A stretch of 64,000 nucleotides of DNA from Sphingobium sp. (lineage in GTDB: Bacteria > Pseudomonadota > Alphaproteobacteria > Sphingomonadales > Sphingomonadaceae): contig CP136575.1 of assembly GCA_035196065.1 (NCBI GenBank), positions 897,001-961,000 on the forward strand. Direction: 5' to 3'. Numbering within the stretch: position 1 is the stretch's first letter; the number at the start of each line of letters is the position of its first letter. Of this stretch, positions 17,418 to 26,695 are shown piece after piece. The notes under the pieces are model-generated. The model worked only from the letters and a program-made list of their open reading frames with translations, was not told the DNA's origin and did no database searches. Position numbers and translations under genes: made by a program.

Positions 17418-17873
17418 CTACAACTTCAGCGTCATGAAGCGGCTGAAGGGGTCGTCCTTATAGTTGGCAAAGGCTGGGCAATATGTGAAGCCGTGGTGCA
17501 GATAGAGCGCATGGGCGGCATCAAAGGCGGTGCTGGATCCGGTTTCGAGGCTCAGCTGCTTAAGCCCGCGTTCGCGCGCGGACGCAATGATATGGACCAG
17601 CATTGCGGCACCCGCCCCCTTGCGCAAATGATCGGCGTGGGTGCGCATCGATTTGACCTCGCCCAGATCGGCATCATGCTGCTTCAACGCGCCGCAGCCC
17701 ATCAGCTCGCCCTTGTCCCAGATCGACCAGAAAGTCACGCCCGGCGCTTTCAGACCTTCAAAATCGAGGAAATGGCAGCTGTCCTTCGGCGAATTGGCAA
17801 GCATCCCGGCAAAGTGGGTTTCAAGAAGAGCGCGAATTTCTTTTCCGCTCAGATCGTCCTCGATGATGTGCAT
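17418..17873 (-). CDS. GNAT-family N-acetyltransferase
   Basis: A 151-residue protein with the GNAT fold: the acetyl-CoA pyrophosphate loop MRTHADHLRKGAGAAML (R-x2-G-x-G/A type) and the beta-bulge and tail segments YLHHGFTYCPAFANYKDDPFS. The GFxxxxxFxxYxxDPFS ending is typical of the YhbS/ElaA-like small acetyltransferases whose substrates are unknown. It starts 10 bp after the M14 carboxypeptidase stop and is probably co-transcribed with it. Confidence 0.88.
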   Translation of the reverse strand: MHIIEDDLSGKEIRALLETHFAGMLANSPKDSCHFLDFEGLKAPGVTFWSIWDKGELMGCGALKQHDADLGEVKSMRTHADHLRKGAGAAMLVHIIASARERGLKQLSLETGSSTAFDAAHALYLHHGFTYCPAFANYKDDPFSRFMTLKL

Positions 17874-17883
17874 CGCCCGGTGC

Positions 17884-19020
17884 TCAAACCATCTCCGCTA
17901 GGGTTGCGAGGCATTCACGTGCAAGCAGCTTGCTCCGTTCGGGCGACCAGCCCTGTTCGGCATCATTGCCGTCGATCGTATCTTTGAACGGCATTTCGAG
18001 CGTCATTGAAACGCAGCTATGCGAAGGTCCGAATCGCTCGGCGAGCTGGTTGGTTGACATGGTGAGGTTTGCCTTGCCCGGTGCGGCGATCCCATAGCCC
18101 AGCTTCGTCTGGAAATCGGGGGTGCGTTCGGCAAGGCGGGTGATGAAGCGGGTGTAGCGCGCGCCCTGACCGTCGGTCCAACTGGGGATGCCTTCAAAAC
18201 CCGCCATGAATGCGGCGGGGATGGCTTCATCACCATGCACGTCCATTGCCCAGTGCACGCCCGTCTCGTCCATCGCATTGCGGATGGCGAGCACTTCGGG
18301 GCTGCGTTCGGCGCTGGGTTCTGCCCATTCGCGGTTGAGGTTCACGCCGGCATAGTTGGTGCGCAAATGGCCGCGGCAGGACCCGTCCGGATTGCAATTG
18401 GGCACGACATGGATACGGCATTTTTCCAGCAAGTGGCGGGTGTGCGGATCGGTGGGATCGGTCAGCATGTCCAATGCGCCCTCCATCCACCATTCGGCCA
18501 TGCTTTCGCCCGGATGCTGGCGTGCATAGAGCCAGACCTGCACCTCGCCGGTGCCCATCGAAAGACAGTCGATCGGCTGGCCTTCGATGCTGGTGCCAAG
18601 GCAGCGATAATCGACGCCCTCGCAAGATGCGGTTTCGGACACCAGGTCGTGGTGGCGTTCGATCGAATAAGGCGCGAAATAGGCAAACCAGGCGATGCCC
18701 GAAACACTGGTGTATCGGATGGTCAGCGTGCCGCCATCTTCGGCCTTGTTATAGCTGGTCTCGGCGCGGCCCCAATAATCGCGGTCTTCGGAAACGCAGG
18801 CGCGATAATCGGGCCAGCCCCCGGGATAGGCGCTTTTTTCAAGGTCGGTGATGCGTAGCACAAATTCTTCGCCAGCCTCTGCGACGACGCGGAAGTGGAA
18901 CCATTGGAAGAATTCCGATTCGCGGTCCTTGCGAATTGTCAGCGTGGCGGTGTTGTCGGTGATCGATACGACGTCGATGTTTCCGCTGTCGAAGGCGGCG
19001 TTGATGCTGTGGATGCTCAT
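17884..19020 (-). CDS. M14 carboxypeptidase, cytosolic carboxypeptidase-like
   Basis: A 378-residue zinc carboxypeptidase without a signal peptide. Zinc ligands are in RQHPGES (HxxE) and in AMDVHGDE (His), with NPDG and NLNREW in between and the catalytic Glu in MTLEMPF. The N-terminal 120 residues form the beta-rich domain (FQWFHFRV...[10 protein letters not shown]) seen in CCP/Nna1-type bacterial enzymes. These remove C-terminal, often acidic, residues from proteins; the bacterial substrate is unknown. The start at 19020 is preferred to an upstream in-frame codon at 19086, because the sequence after it matches the family start. Confidence 0.88.
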   Translation of the reverse strand: MSIHSINAAFDSGNIDVVSITDNTATLTIRKDRESEFFQWFHFRVVAEAGEEFVLRITDLEKSAYPGGWPDYRACVSEDRDYWGRAETSYNKAEDGGTLTIRYTSVSGIAWFAYFAPYSIERHHDLVSETASCEGVDYRCLGTSIEGQPIDCLSMGTGEVQVWLYARQHPGESMAEWWMEGALDMLTDPTDPHTRHLLEKCRIHVVPNCNPDGSCRGHLRTNYAGVNLNREWAEPSAERSPEVLAIRNAMDETGVHWAMDVHGDEAIPAAFMAGFEGIPSWTDGQGARYTRFITRLAERTPDFQTKLGYGIAAPGKANLTMSTNQLAERFGPSHSCVSMTLEMPFKDTIDGNDAEQGWSPERSKLLARECLATLAEMV

Positions 19021-19123
19021 AGACGGCGGGTTAACGCCTAGTTCCGTTCGTGTCGAGCCAAGTCGAATTGCGCGGGGTGCCGCCACAACCTATCGCCTGC
19101 GCCTGACGCAAATGGACGTCCAA

Positions 19124-19705
19124 TCAGGGGATCGTCACGGCCTCGCCATTGGCGCCCGGAAAATCCTTGAACAATGCGCCGGCCAGCTTCGAGGCCGCGA
19201 TTCCGGGTTGGGCAGCGGGCGAATTTGCGGCGCCTCGCTGGCTGGCGGTGCCCTCCCAGATCACCAGATTGTCGCTGCGACGGATGATACGGACGCTTAA
19301 AGTTGTGACGATGCCGCGTTGATCGCCGAGTGAATTGAGGTTCACACCCACACCCACGCCGACGCCGGACCCATAGCTGCCGGTCGATCCCCCAACGCCC
19401 ACCGAGACGGGCCCGCGATTGTCCCCGCGAAATTCGTTACGACTGACTGAAACATCTGCGCGGACATCGCCCTCAGCCAACGCTTGATTATAACCGACTC
19501 GCGTCATTTCTCGCTGGACCGCGGCGATATAAGGCGAAAGGGACAGGTTATCGCCCAAGGAGCGGACGTTGAAGCTGCCCTGGCCGTAAACGACGCCCTC
19601 TGCCGCGCGATTGAACCGGGTCACCTCGACCGGACCGGTCGGGATCATGCACGCTGAAAGCGAAAGCGGCAGGGCGAGCAGCGCGAAGCGGCGGAAAACA
19701 TCCAT
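19124..19705 (-). CDS. DUF4136 lipoprotein
   Basis: A 193-residue lipoprotein with lipobox LSAC (Cys19). The DUF4136 core runs from about residue 30 with FNRAAEGVVYGQGSF, a Gly/Val-rich central stretch (VGVGGSTGSYGSG, VGVGVGVNL) and NLVIWEGTASQR near the end. DUF4136 proteins are envelope lipoproteins without known function. It is divergent from rpmJ with a 120 bp gap. Confidence 0.8.
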   Translation of the reverse strand: MDVFRRFALLALPLSLSACMIPTGPVEVTRFNRAAEGVVYGQGSFNVRSLGDNLSLSPYIAAVQREMTRVGYNQALAEGDVRADVSVSRNEFRGDNRGPVSVGVGGSTGSYGSGVGVGVGVNLNSLGDQRGIVTTLSVRIIRRSDNLVIWEGTASQRGAANSPAAQPGIAASKLAGALFKDFPGANGEAVTIP

Positions 19706-19825
19706 GCAGTAATCTTAAACCCATCGGGCAAAAGCCGCAATGCCGCTTGACTTTGCACCGACTCACCCATAGATGCGCGCCTTCAAATCCGGCCAACGGC
19801 CCACAGAAACAAACGGAAAAGTCCG

Positions 19826-19951
19826 ATGAAGATCGTCAACTCCCTGAAGTCCCTGAAGGGCCGCCACCGCGACAACCGCGTGATTCGCCGTCGTGGCCGC
19901 ACTTATGTAATCAACAAAACCAATCGCCGTTTCAAGGCGCGCCAGGGCTAA
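19826..19951 (+). CDS. rpmJ: 50S ribosomal protein L36, zinc-free form
   Basis: A 41-residue protein beginning [14 protein letters not shown] and rich in Arg and Lys, matching the alternative L36 that lacks the CxxC zinc-ribbon cysteines, typical of alphaproteobacteria. It stands alone behind its own promoter region and ends at a strong intrinsic terminator. Confidence 0.95.
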   Translation: MKIVNSLKSLKGRHRDNRVIRRRGRTYVINKTNRRFKARQG

Positions 19952-19986
19952 TTGCTTTTTGGTGTGGCGCATGGGCGCCAGCAGTA

Positions 19987-20017
19987 ACCGCCCCGGTCTT
20001 TCCGCGGGCGGTTTTTT
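19987..20017 (+). terminator. Intrinsic terminator of rpmJ
   Basis: ACCGCCC (19987-19993) pairs with GGGCGGT (20006-20012), followed by TTTTT to 20017. It starts 35 bp after the rpmJ stop. Confidence 0.85.
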
Positions 20018-20050
20018 GCGTTCAGAGCTGGGGCTGCTGGGGAGGATGAG

Positions 20051-20612
20051 ATGATTCGCGCAGTGGTTTTTGATGTGGGCAGGGTGCTGGTGCAGTGGGA
20101 TCTGCGCCATCTGTTCGTAAAATTGATCGACGATCCGGAAGAGCTCGAATGGTTCGTGACCCATGTTGTCACCCCTGAATGGCATTTCCAGCATGATGCC
20201 GGCCGGCCGCTTGCCGAAATGCTGCCTGAACTGAAGGATCCGGTTCAATGAGACGATTCCTGGCCCAGTGCCGGGATCGTTCGAGATTGTCGAGGAGTTG
20301 GCAGCGCGCGCTGTGCCGCTCTATGCGATCACCAATTTCGGTAGTGAATTTTGGTTGCAATTCCGCCCGCGCTATCCGCTGTTCGATCATTTCCGCGATA
20401 TCGTCGTGTCGGGCGATGAAAAGTTGCTGAAGCCCGATCCTGCGATTTACCGGCTTGCGCTTGCCCGTTTTGGTCTGGCTCCGGGCGAGGGGTTGTTCAT
20501 TGACGACAACTTGCCCAACATTGTCGCCGCACGGGAAAACGGCTTTCAGGGTCATCATTTTGTCGATGCGCCGACATTGCAGGCCGAGTTGGCAAAGTTG
20601 GGGCTGCTCTAG
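20051..20612 (+). pseudogene. HAD-family hydrolase, frameshifted by an internal deletion
   Basis: Two reading frames together make one HAD subfamily IA hydrolase. The first (20051-20251, 66 codons) holds motif I (VVFDVGRVLVQWD) and part of the cap; the second, in frame from 20244 to 20612, begins FNETIPGP and holds YAITNFGSEF, the motif III lysine region (LLKPDPAIYRLAL) and motif IV (FIDDNLPN). The frames meet at about 20238-20244, and the joined length (about 187 codons) is shorter than the usual 200 or more, so a small deletion not divisible by three in the cap region is likely. A base-calling error would not explain the missing residues. The gene is probably non-functional. Confidence 0.75.
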
Positions 20613-20701
20613 CGAAAAAAGCGGGCCCCAACTACTTCCATTGCGTGCCAAGCTGTGCTTAAGGCCCTTTCGACTCTGCCATCTGGAAGGACGCTTTTTC
20701 C

Positions 20702-21907
20702 ATGAATATCCACGAATATCAGGCCAAGGAATTGCTCGCGAAATTTGGCGTAGCGGTGCCCAAGGGCATTGCCGCACTTTCTGTTGAGGAAGCCGTTGCG
20801 GCTGCAAAGCAGCTTCCCGGGCCGCTTTATGTGGTGAAATCGCAGATCCATGCTGGTGGCCGCGGCAAGGGCAAGTTCAAGGAACTCGGTCCCGATGCCA
20901 AGGGCGGTGTCCGTCTGGCCAAGAGCATCGATGAAGTCGAAGCCCATGCCAAGGAAATGCTCGGCAATACGCTCGTCACGATTCAGACCGGTCCTGACGG
21001 CAAGCAGGTCAATCGCCTTTACATCACCGATGGGGCAGACATTAAGAAGGAATTCTACCTCGCTTTGCTCGTCGATCGTGCGACCAGTCGAATCGCTCTG
21101 GTGGCTTCGACCGAAGGCGGGATGGACATCGAAGAAGTCGCGCACAACACGCCCGAAAAAATCCACACCATCACTATCGACCCTGCAACCGGTCTTATGC
21201 CGCACCATGGCCGCAGTGTTGCCCATGCGCTGGGCCTGACCGGTGATCTTGCGAAGCAGGCGTCAAAGGTTGTTGCTGGCCTTTATGCTGCATTCCTGGG
21301 CTGCGATGCCGAACAGATCGAAATCAACCCGCTCGCAGTTTGCGAAGGCACCAATGGTGACGAACTGCTGGTGCTCGACGCAAAGGTCGGCTTCGATGGC
21401 AATGCAATGTTCCGCCACAAGGATCTCGCCGAACTGCGCGACCTGACCGAAGAAGACCCGGCAGAGGTTGAGGCCAGCGAATATGACCTCGCTTATATCA
21501 AGCTGGACGGCAATATTGGCTGCATGGTCAATGGTGCCGGTCTTGCGATGGCCACGATGGACATCATCAAGTTGAACGGCGAATTCCCGGCGAACTTCCT
21601 CGACGTAGGCGGCGGCGCCAACAAGGAAAAGGTAACCGCTGCGTTCAAGATCATCCTCAAAGATCCCGCGGTGAAGGGCATTCTCGTCAATATCTTTGGC
21701 GGCATCATGAAGTGCGACATCATCGCCGAGGGCATCGTTGCTGCGGCAAAGGAAGTGAATCTCTCGGTTCCGCTCGTCGTCCGCCTCGAAGGTACCAATG
21801 TCCAGCAGGGCAAGGATATTCTCGCGAACAGCGGCCTTCCCATTGTAGCCGCCAACGACCTTGGCGATGCAGCGAAGAAGATCGTCGCGGAAGTGCGCGC
21901 GGCTTGA
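20702..21907 (+). CDS. sucC: Succinyl-CoA synthetase (ADP-forming) beta subunit
   Basis: TCA-cycle enzyme coupling succinyl-CoA hydrolysis to ATP formation; this is the ATP-grasp subunit. The 401 residues start [17 protein letters not shown] and include the [12 protein letters not shown] nucleotide loop, NPLAV metal site, and the C-terminal succinate domain with GGGANKEKV and [13 protein letters not shown]. The alpha subunit gene sucD, which normally follows directly, is not downstream here; etfB-etfA follow instead. SucD must therefore be encoded elsewhere. Confidence 0.96.
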   Translation: MNIHEYQAKELLAKFGVAVPKGIAALSVEEAVAAAKQLPGPLYVVKSQIHAGGRGKGKFKELGPDAKGGVRLAKSIDEVEAHAKEMLGNTLVTIQTGPDGKQVNRLYITDGADIKKEFYLALLVDRATSRIALVASTEGGMDIEEVAHNTPEKIHTITIDPATGLMPHHGRSVAHALGLTGDLAKQASKVVAGLYAAFLGCDAEQIEINPLAVCEGTNGDELLVLDAKVGFDGNAMFRHKDLAELRDLTEEDPAEVEASEYDLAYIKLDGNIGCMVNGAGLAMATMDIIKLNGEFPANFLDVGGGANKEKVTAAFKIILKDPAVKGILVNIFGGIMKCDIIAEGIVAAAKEVNLSVPLVVRLEGTNVQQGKDILANSGLPIVAANDLGDAAKKIVAEVRAA

Positions 21908-21914
21908 GTAAATG

Positions 21915-21935
21915 CCCTCTCTCAGCGAGAGAGGG
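21915..21935. repeat. Palindrome after the sucC stop
   Basis: CCCTCTCTC and GAGAGAGGG form a perfect 9 bp stem with an AGC loop, starting 8 bp after the sucC stop. There is no T tract. It resembles the palindromes at 10567-10585 and 38703-38724. Confidence 0.55.
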
Positions 21936-21942
21936 TCTGCGC

Positions 21943-21971
21943 TTGACGTTAACGTAAACGTCATTCATAGT
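21943..21971 (+). promoter_or_regulatory. Promoter and palindromic operator of etfBA
   Basis: GACGTTAACGTAAACGTC (21945-21962) is an 18 bp palindrome with 16 of 18 matching positions. It closely resembles operators of MerR-family regulators of fatty-acid and branched-chain amino acid breakdown (LiuR type). It overlaps a -35 box TTGACG (21943-21948), with a CATAGT -10 (21966-21971) after a 17 bp spacer. Transcription of etfBA by acyl-CoA supply is inferred. Confidence 0.6.
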
Positions 21972-22033
21972 GCGTCCGTTTTTGGGGGCTATCCTGCCCC
22001 AGTTTTAAGTCGGTTAGGAAAGGGAGAGACCCC

Positions 22034-22780
22034 ATGAAGATTCTCGTCCCCGTGAAGCGGGTGATCGACTATAATGTGAAGCCTCGCGTGAAGCCGGATG
22101 GCAGCGGTGTTGATTTGTCGAATGTGAAGATGTCGATGAACCCCTTTGACGAGATTGCTGTGGAAGAGGCGATCCGATTGAAGGAGAAGGGTTCAGCGAC
22201 GGAGATTGTTGCGGTTTCGGTGGGTCCGGACAAGGCGCAGGAAACGCTGCGTACTGCGCTTGCTATGGGTGCGGATCGTGCGATTCTGGTGGTTGCCGAA
22301 GATGTTGAGCCTTTGGGCGTTGCCAAGATCCTTGCCAAGATTGTCGAGGAAGAGGCTCCGGGTCTTGTGATCCTTGGCAAGCAGGCGATTGATGATGACA
22401 GCAACCAGACCGGCCAGATGCTGGCTGCGCTGACCGGCCGTCCGCAGGGCACATTTGCCAGCGCGGTTGAAGTTGCCGGTGACAGCGTCAAGGTGACGCG
22501 TGAAGTTGATGGTGGTCTTGAAACGGTGAGCCTGAAGGCGCCGGCGATTGTTACCACCGATCTTCGTTTGAATGAGCCGCGCTATGCGAGCTTGCCGAAC
22601 ATCATGAAGGCAAAGTCAAAGCCGCTCGCGCAAAAGACGCCTGCCGATTATGGCGTGGATGTCAGCCCGCGTTTGAAGACGTTGAAGGTGTCCGAACCGC
22701 CGGTGCGCAGCGCTGGTATCAAGGTTGCCGATGTTGATGCGCTTGTTGCCAAGCTCAAGGAAATGGGAGTCGCAGAATGA
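22034..22780 (+). CDS. etfB: Electron transfer flavoprotein beta subunit
   Basis: ETF passes electrons from acyl-CoA dehydrogenases to ETF-quinone oxidoreductase; the beta subunit binds AMP. The 248-residue product begins [20 protein letters not shown] and has [24 protein letters not shown] and the C-terminal recognition loop region ([16 protein letters not shown]). A GGGAGAG ribosome site precedes the ATG. It overlaps etfA by 4 bp. Confidence 0.96.
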   Translation: MKILVPVKRVIDYNVKPRVKPDGSGVDLSNVKMSMNPFDEIAVEEAIRLKEKGSATEIVAVSVGPDKAQETLRTALAMGADRAILVVAEDVEPLGVAKILAKIVEEEAPGLVILGKQAIDDDSNQTGQMLAALTGRPQGTFASAVEVAGDSVKVTREVDGGLETVSLKAPAIVTTDLRLNEPRYASLPNIMKAKSKPLAQKTPADYGVDVSPRLKTLKVSEPPVRSAGIKVADVDALVAKLKEMGVAE

Positions 22781-23706
22781 AGACGCTCGTTTATGTCGAA
22801 CATGACAATGCCTCGATGAAGGATGCGACGCTTGCTGTCGTGACTGCTGCTGCGCAGCTTGGCGAAGTGCATGCACTTGTTGCCGGTCATGGTTGCGGCG
22901 CGGTTGCCGAGGCAGCGGCCAAGGTTGCCGGTGTCACCAAGGTGCATGTTGCCGATGACGCGGCTTATGCCAACCAGCTTGCGGAAAATGTTGCACCGCT
23001 GGTGGCTGATCTGATGGGTCATCATGATGCGGTTCTGTTCCCGGCGACGGCGCATGGCAAGAATATCGCGCCGCGCGTTGCAGCCCAGTTGGATGTGATG
23101 CAGATCAGCGATATCCTCAGCATTGAAAGCGCTGATACCTTCACCCGCCCGATCTATGCCGGTAACGCGATTGCGACCGTGCAGTCTTCGGATGCGAAGA
23201 ACGTGATCACCGTTCGCGGTACCGCCTTTGCCAAGGCGGAAGCAACCGGTGGCAGCGCGGCTGTTGAAGCTGTGTCGGGCCCTGGCGATGCTGGTACCTC
23301 GAGCTTTGTCGGTGCGGAAATCGTCAAGCTGGAACGCCCCGAGCTGACCAGTGCCAAGATCATCGTCTCGGGTGGCCGTGCGCTGAAGGACGGCCCGACG
23401 TTCGAAGCCACCATCTTCCCGCTGGCGGACAAGCTGGGCGCGGCTGTTGGCGCCTCGCGCGCTGCGGTTGATGCAGGCTATGTGCCCAACGACTATCAGG
23501 TCGGCCAGACTGGCAAGATCGTCGCCCCCGAAGTTTATATTGCGGTCGGCATCTCCGGCGCGATCCAACACCTTGCGGGGATGAAGGACTCAAAGACCAT
23601 CATCGCGATCAACAAGGATGAAGACGCACCGATCTTCCAGGTTGCAGATATCGGTCTCGTCGGCGATCTCTTCAATGTCGTGCCGGAACTGACCGGCAAG
23701 CTTTGA
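22777..23706 (+). CDS. etfA: Electron transfer flavoprotein alpha subunit
   Basis: FAD-binding subunit of ETF, 309 residues. The FAD signature is in the C-terminal half: [43 protein letters not shown] and [34 protein letters not shown]. The ATG lies within the end of etfB (ATGA overlap), and a strong terminator ends the operon. Confidence 0.96.
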   Translation: MKTLVYVEHDNASMKDATLAVVTAAAQLGEVHALVAGHGCGAVAEAAAKVAGVTKVHVADDAAYANQLAENVAPLVADLMGHHDAVLFPATAHGKNIAPRVAAQLDVMQISDILSIESADTFTRPIYAGNAIATVQSSDAKNVITVRGTAFAKAEATGGSAAVEAVSGPGDAGTSSFVGAEIVKLERPELTSAKIIVSGGRALKDGPTFEATIFPLADKLGAAVGASRAAVDAGYVPNDYQVGQTGKIVAPEVYIAVGISGAIQHLAGMKDSKTIIAINKDEDAPIFQVADIGLVGDLFNVVPELTGKL

Positions 23707-23731
23707 GGCGACAGCCCTTGTAACGACAGGA

Positions 23732-23757
23732 AAGGCGGCCCTTGTGCCGCCTTTTTT
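23732..23757 (+). terminator. Intrinsic terminator of etfBA
   Basis: AAGGCGGC (23732-23739) pairs perfectly with GCCGCCTT (23746-23753) around a CCTTGT loop and is followed by a run of T to 23757. Confidence 0.9.
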
Positions 23758-23845
23758 GTTGGATGCTTGTTTGCCTAAAGTCAGTTGTCCTTGGGCGAGA
23801 GTTGCCGTTAATCTGCATTGTAGTTCATTCGGGGGAGAAATTTCG

Positions 23846-24751
23846 ATGCACCGCCGTTTCGGATGGGCCATTGCCCTGACCTTGGCGCTTTCACCTTCGC
23901 TGGTGCTGGCGGCCCGCGAGCCGTTGAAACTGGTTCCGGTATCGAAATGGCATGTTGATTATGCCGAGGAGCGCTGCCGTCTGGCGCGCGAATTTGGTGA
24001 TGGCACCACAAAAGCGACTGTCTTTTTCGACAAATATGGCCCGGGCGAGAGCTTCCGGATGGTGATTGCGGGCGATCCCGTCAAAACCGATGTGCAGCAG
24101 GCCGATATCGCGGTGCGCTTCGGTCCTGGCGAAGCGCAGCAGCAGCTATTCTTTCTCAATGGCAATCTTGGCGGGTCGAGTGCGCTTGTCTTTGGCGGGG
24201 ATATTCGCATCGCTGGCCCGAGCGCGTCGGAGGTGGCCGCGATCAGGGCGAAAAAGCGAGGCGATCCGTGGATCGATCTCGCACCGATTGCGCCCGAACG
24301 CTATTCTGCCGTCCGCTATATGGAATTAGGCTGGCCGTTGCGCCGCCCGGTGCAGCTGGAAACAGGCCCGCTCAAATCCGCCTTTGCTGCGCTTGATAAA
24401 TGTGTCGACGATCTCGTCACCCGGTGGGGGGTTGATATCGAAAAGCACAAAACTCTGACGCGTAAGGCAACGCCTGTCGATAATCCTGGAAAGTGGGTGG
24501 TCTCGTCGGACTATCCGACTGAAATGTTGATGGCGGGGCAACCTGCATTTGTCGATTTCCGGCTGAGCGTCGGTGCGGATGGCAAGCCGACCCAATGCTA
24601 TATTCAGGCAACGACGCGGCCCAAGGCATTTGACGACGCGGTTTGCCAGTCATTGATGCGCCGCGCGGCCTTCCTGCCGGCGCTTGATGCCGAAGGCCAG
24701 CCCATCGCATCCTGGTGGCGCAGCAGGGTCAGGTTTCAGTTGCCACGATAA
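23846..24751 (+). CDS. Secreted protein with TonB C-terminal domain
   Basis: A 301-residue protein with a signal peptide (RRFGWAIALTLALSPSLVLAA) and no later membrane segment. Residues 20-210 form an unrecognised domain; about 220-300 match the TonB C-terminal fold (PAFVDFRLSVGADGKPTQCYI, ending WRSRVRFQLPR). Since it lacks the TonB membrane anchor and proline-rich spacer, it is probably not an energy transducer but uses the fold for binding. The ATG at 23846 follows a GGGGGAGAAA ribosome site. Confidence 0.7.
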   Translation: MHRRFGWAIALTLALSPSLVLAAREPLKLVPVSKWHVDYAEERCRLAREFGDGTTKATVFFDKYGPGESFRMVIAGDPVKTDVQQADIAVRFGPGEAQQQLFFLNGNLGGSSALVFGGDIRIAGPSASEVAAIRAKKRGDPWIDLAPIAPERYSAVRYMELGWPLRRPVQLETGPLKSAFAALDKCVDDLVTRWGVDIEKHKTLTRKATPVDNPGKWVVSSDYPTEMLMAGQPAFVDFRLSVGADGKPTQCYIQATTRPKAFDDAVCQSLMRRAAFLPALDAEGQPIASWWRSRVRFQLPR

Positions 24752-24793
24752 GCGCCGCTTGCCTGTGGGGAGCGCTCTGGCTAACCGGGAAGT

Positions 24794-25573
24794 ATGACAC
24801 TCGTTACCACTCAGATCGAAGATGGCATTGCCATTGTTACCTTGAACCGGCCCGAGGCGATGAACGCTTTGTCCCGGGCCTTGCGCGCCGAACTTGCCGC
24901 TGCGATGCGTGCAGTGGATGCCGATGATGCCGTGCGTTGCGTGATCCTGACCGGCGCGGGCGAACGGGCATTTACGGCGGGCCTCGACCTCAAGGAATTG
25001 GGGACGGATACCAGCAATCTGGGCGCTGCCAATGCGACGAGTGCCGAAGAAAATCCGGTGAAGGCAATTGAGCAATGCCGTAAGCCCGTAATCGGCGCAA
25101 TCAACGGCGTTGCGATCACTGGCGGTTTTGAAGTCGCGATTGCCTGCGACATATTGATCGCATCAACCAATGCCCGCTTTGCCGACACCCATGCGCGGGT
25201 GGGCATATTGCCGGGCTGGGGCCTTTCGCAAAAATTATCGCGGATGATCGGCATTTCGCGGGCCAAGCAATTGTCGTTTAGCGGCAACTTCCTTGATGCC
25301 GATACCGCCTGCGCCTGGGGTCTGGTCAATTCCGTCGTCCCGGCTGACGAGCTGATGACGCATGCCAAGGGACTGGCGCGTGATATCGCATCGGTCGATT
25401 CCGGGATGGTCGCCACATATAAAAAGCTGATCGATGAAGGCTATGGGATGTCCTTTGGCGATGCGATGGCGCATGAACATGCCTATTCCAGCGCAGCCAA
25501 CGCTCGCGTCAGCGCTGAAGAAGTCGAAGCCCGTCGCCTTGCCGTGATCGAACGCGGGCGCGGGCAGGGTTAG
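24794..25573 (+). CDS. Enoyl-CoA hydratase/isomerase family protein
   Basis: A 259-residue crotonase-fold protein. The CoA and oxyanion-hole segments are present (GERAFTAGLDLKEL; NGVAITGGFEVAIACD). One catalytic Glu lies in GGFEVA, but the second Glu of classic hydratases is replaced: the segment reads THARVGILPGWG where a PE motif is usual. The reaction may therefore differ from simple hydration. It is near etfBA but outside that operon. It converges with the next gene, the stops overlapping by 4 bp. Confidence 0.85.
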   Translation: MTLVTTQIEDGIAIVTLNRPEAMNALSRALRAELAAAMRAVDADDAVRCVILTGAGERAFTAGLDLKELGTDTSNLGAANATSAEENPVKAIEQCRKPVIGAINGVAITGGFEVAIACDILIASTNARFADTHARVGILPGWGLSQKLSRMIGISRAKQLSFSGNFLDADTACAWGLVNSVVPADELMTHAKGLARDIASVDSGMVATYKKLIDEGYGMSFGDAMAHEHAYSSAANARVSAEEVEARRLAVIERGRGQG

Positions 25574-26613
25574 AATCCCGTTGCTATGGTGAAGGCCGGG
25601 CCGCTGCCCGGAAGTGCCGATCCGGCGATCTTTTCGCGCCAATCCAGCCGTAGGTCGAAGGTCATAGAGCCTGCGGGGATTTCAGCAGCGATGCTGGGGC
25701 CGATATCGAGACGCTGTGCGCCATCCTGCCCGGCGGCCCAAGCGCCGATGCCCGCGCGCAGCGTCGCCGATCCGATGCGGGCGAGCGGGCGACTGAGGCG
25801 GCTTTGCGCATCAAAAAAGGCAGTCGCGTCACGCCCCCCAACCCATCCGGCCTGGGCATAGCCGTCTATCGTGAAATCCAGCGGCAGCGGTTGGGGATCA
25901 AAACCTCCCGCGGCATAGGCCGCCCATCGGTCTGGCCCCGCAGGGTCGATGCGCCGTTCGGCGGTCAGGCTGAGCGGCAAGCGTGTCGGTCGTTGCCAGC
26001 GCAGGCCGAGGGCGACTTCGGCTTCCTTGCCGCGCGGCGCGAAGGCGGCTCTTCCTTGAAGCGCCATGCCCTCGTTCACGTTACCGCCAAGATCGTAGAT
26101 CGCCTGCACGCCGGATTGGCTTCCGCCATATTGGCCCGCTGGAGCAATCCCGCTTCGCGCAGATCTGAGGCGCCAGAAGCTATAGCCATATCCGTTGAAC
26201 CGCCGTCCAGTCGCGGGTGCGGGCGATCCGTTAATGCTGATCGGCGGAGGAAAGGCGAGCGGCTGTGGCGCATCATGCCGACCAGCAGTCCGCTGCTCCG
26301 GTAGGAATATCGGCGATATGGAGCCCATGGCCAGCGGGATTGGCCGAGCCGAAGTCGGTGAGGTCGGATTTGTAGGTAGCGGGCGATGCATCCTGGAATG
26401 CCGAGCGGGCGCGGTTCGGTTGATTGGCCATGCGCCAATGGATCCAGCCGTGCGCAAAGCGGGTATGACCGCTCCCCCTTCCGCCAAGAGTGCAGTCGGT
26501 GCGCGTGTCGGTTCTTCACTGTGGCTGTTGCCCAGGATCGCCGCGCGTCCGACAACCCAGCCCGCGATCAGAATCAACGGGTAATAGAGGGCGCGCCCGC
26601 GAATATCAGGCAC
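25570..26613 (-). CDS. Probable outer-membrane beta-barrel protein of unknown family
   Basis: A 347-residue protein starting at a GTG with an AAGGG ribosome site. An N-terminal hydrophobic segment (residues 9-27) is followed by a Pro/Ala-rich linker to about residue 130, and then by alternating polar and aromatic strands ending in Phe (GPAFTIATGF), as in outer-membrane barrels. Glycine-aromatic strand patterns such as RFNGYGYSFWR and DRWAAYAAGG support this. No family is recognised. It is last in a leftward cluster with a LuxR-type membrane regulator. Confidence 0.55.
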   Translation of the reverse strand: MPDIRGRALYYPLILIAGWVVGRAAILGNSHSEEPTRAPTALLAEGGAVIPALRTAGSIGAWPINRTAPARHSRMHRPLPTNPTSPTSARPIPLAMGSISPIFLPEQRTAGRHDAPQPLAFPPPISINGSPAPATGRRFNGYGYSFWRLRSARSGIAPAGQYGGSQSGVQAIYDLGGNVNEGMALQGRAAFAPRGKEAEVALGLRWQRPTRLPLSLTAERRIDPAGPDRWAAYAAGGFDPQPLPLDFTIDGYAQAGWVGGRDATAFFDAQSRLSRPLARIGSATLRAGIGAWAAGQDGAQRLDIGPSIAAEIPAGSMTFDLRLDWREKIAGSALPGSGPAFTIATGF

Positions 26614-26649
26614 AGCCCGCCCTTTTGGCAGGACGCAGCGCGCCTGCCA

Positions 26650-26665
26650 TTGGTTTGGAAACCAA
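26650..26665. promoter_or_regulatory. Inverted repeat before the barrel-protein gene
   Basis: TTGGTTT-GG-AAACCAA is a 7 bp perfect inverted repeat in the 82 bp gap between the genes at 26696-27112 and 25570-26613, both leftward. It lies about 37 bp before the GTG of the latter and may be an operator or a weak attenuating hairpin. No T tract follows. Confidence 0.35.
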
Positions 26666-26695
26666 CGTCATTCCATTCCCCTGTCGCTTTTGAAA

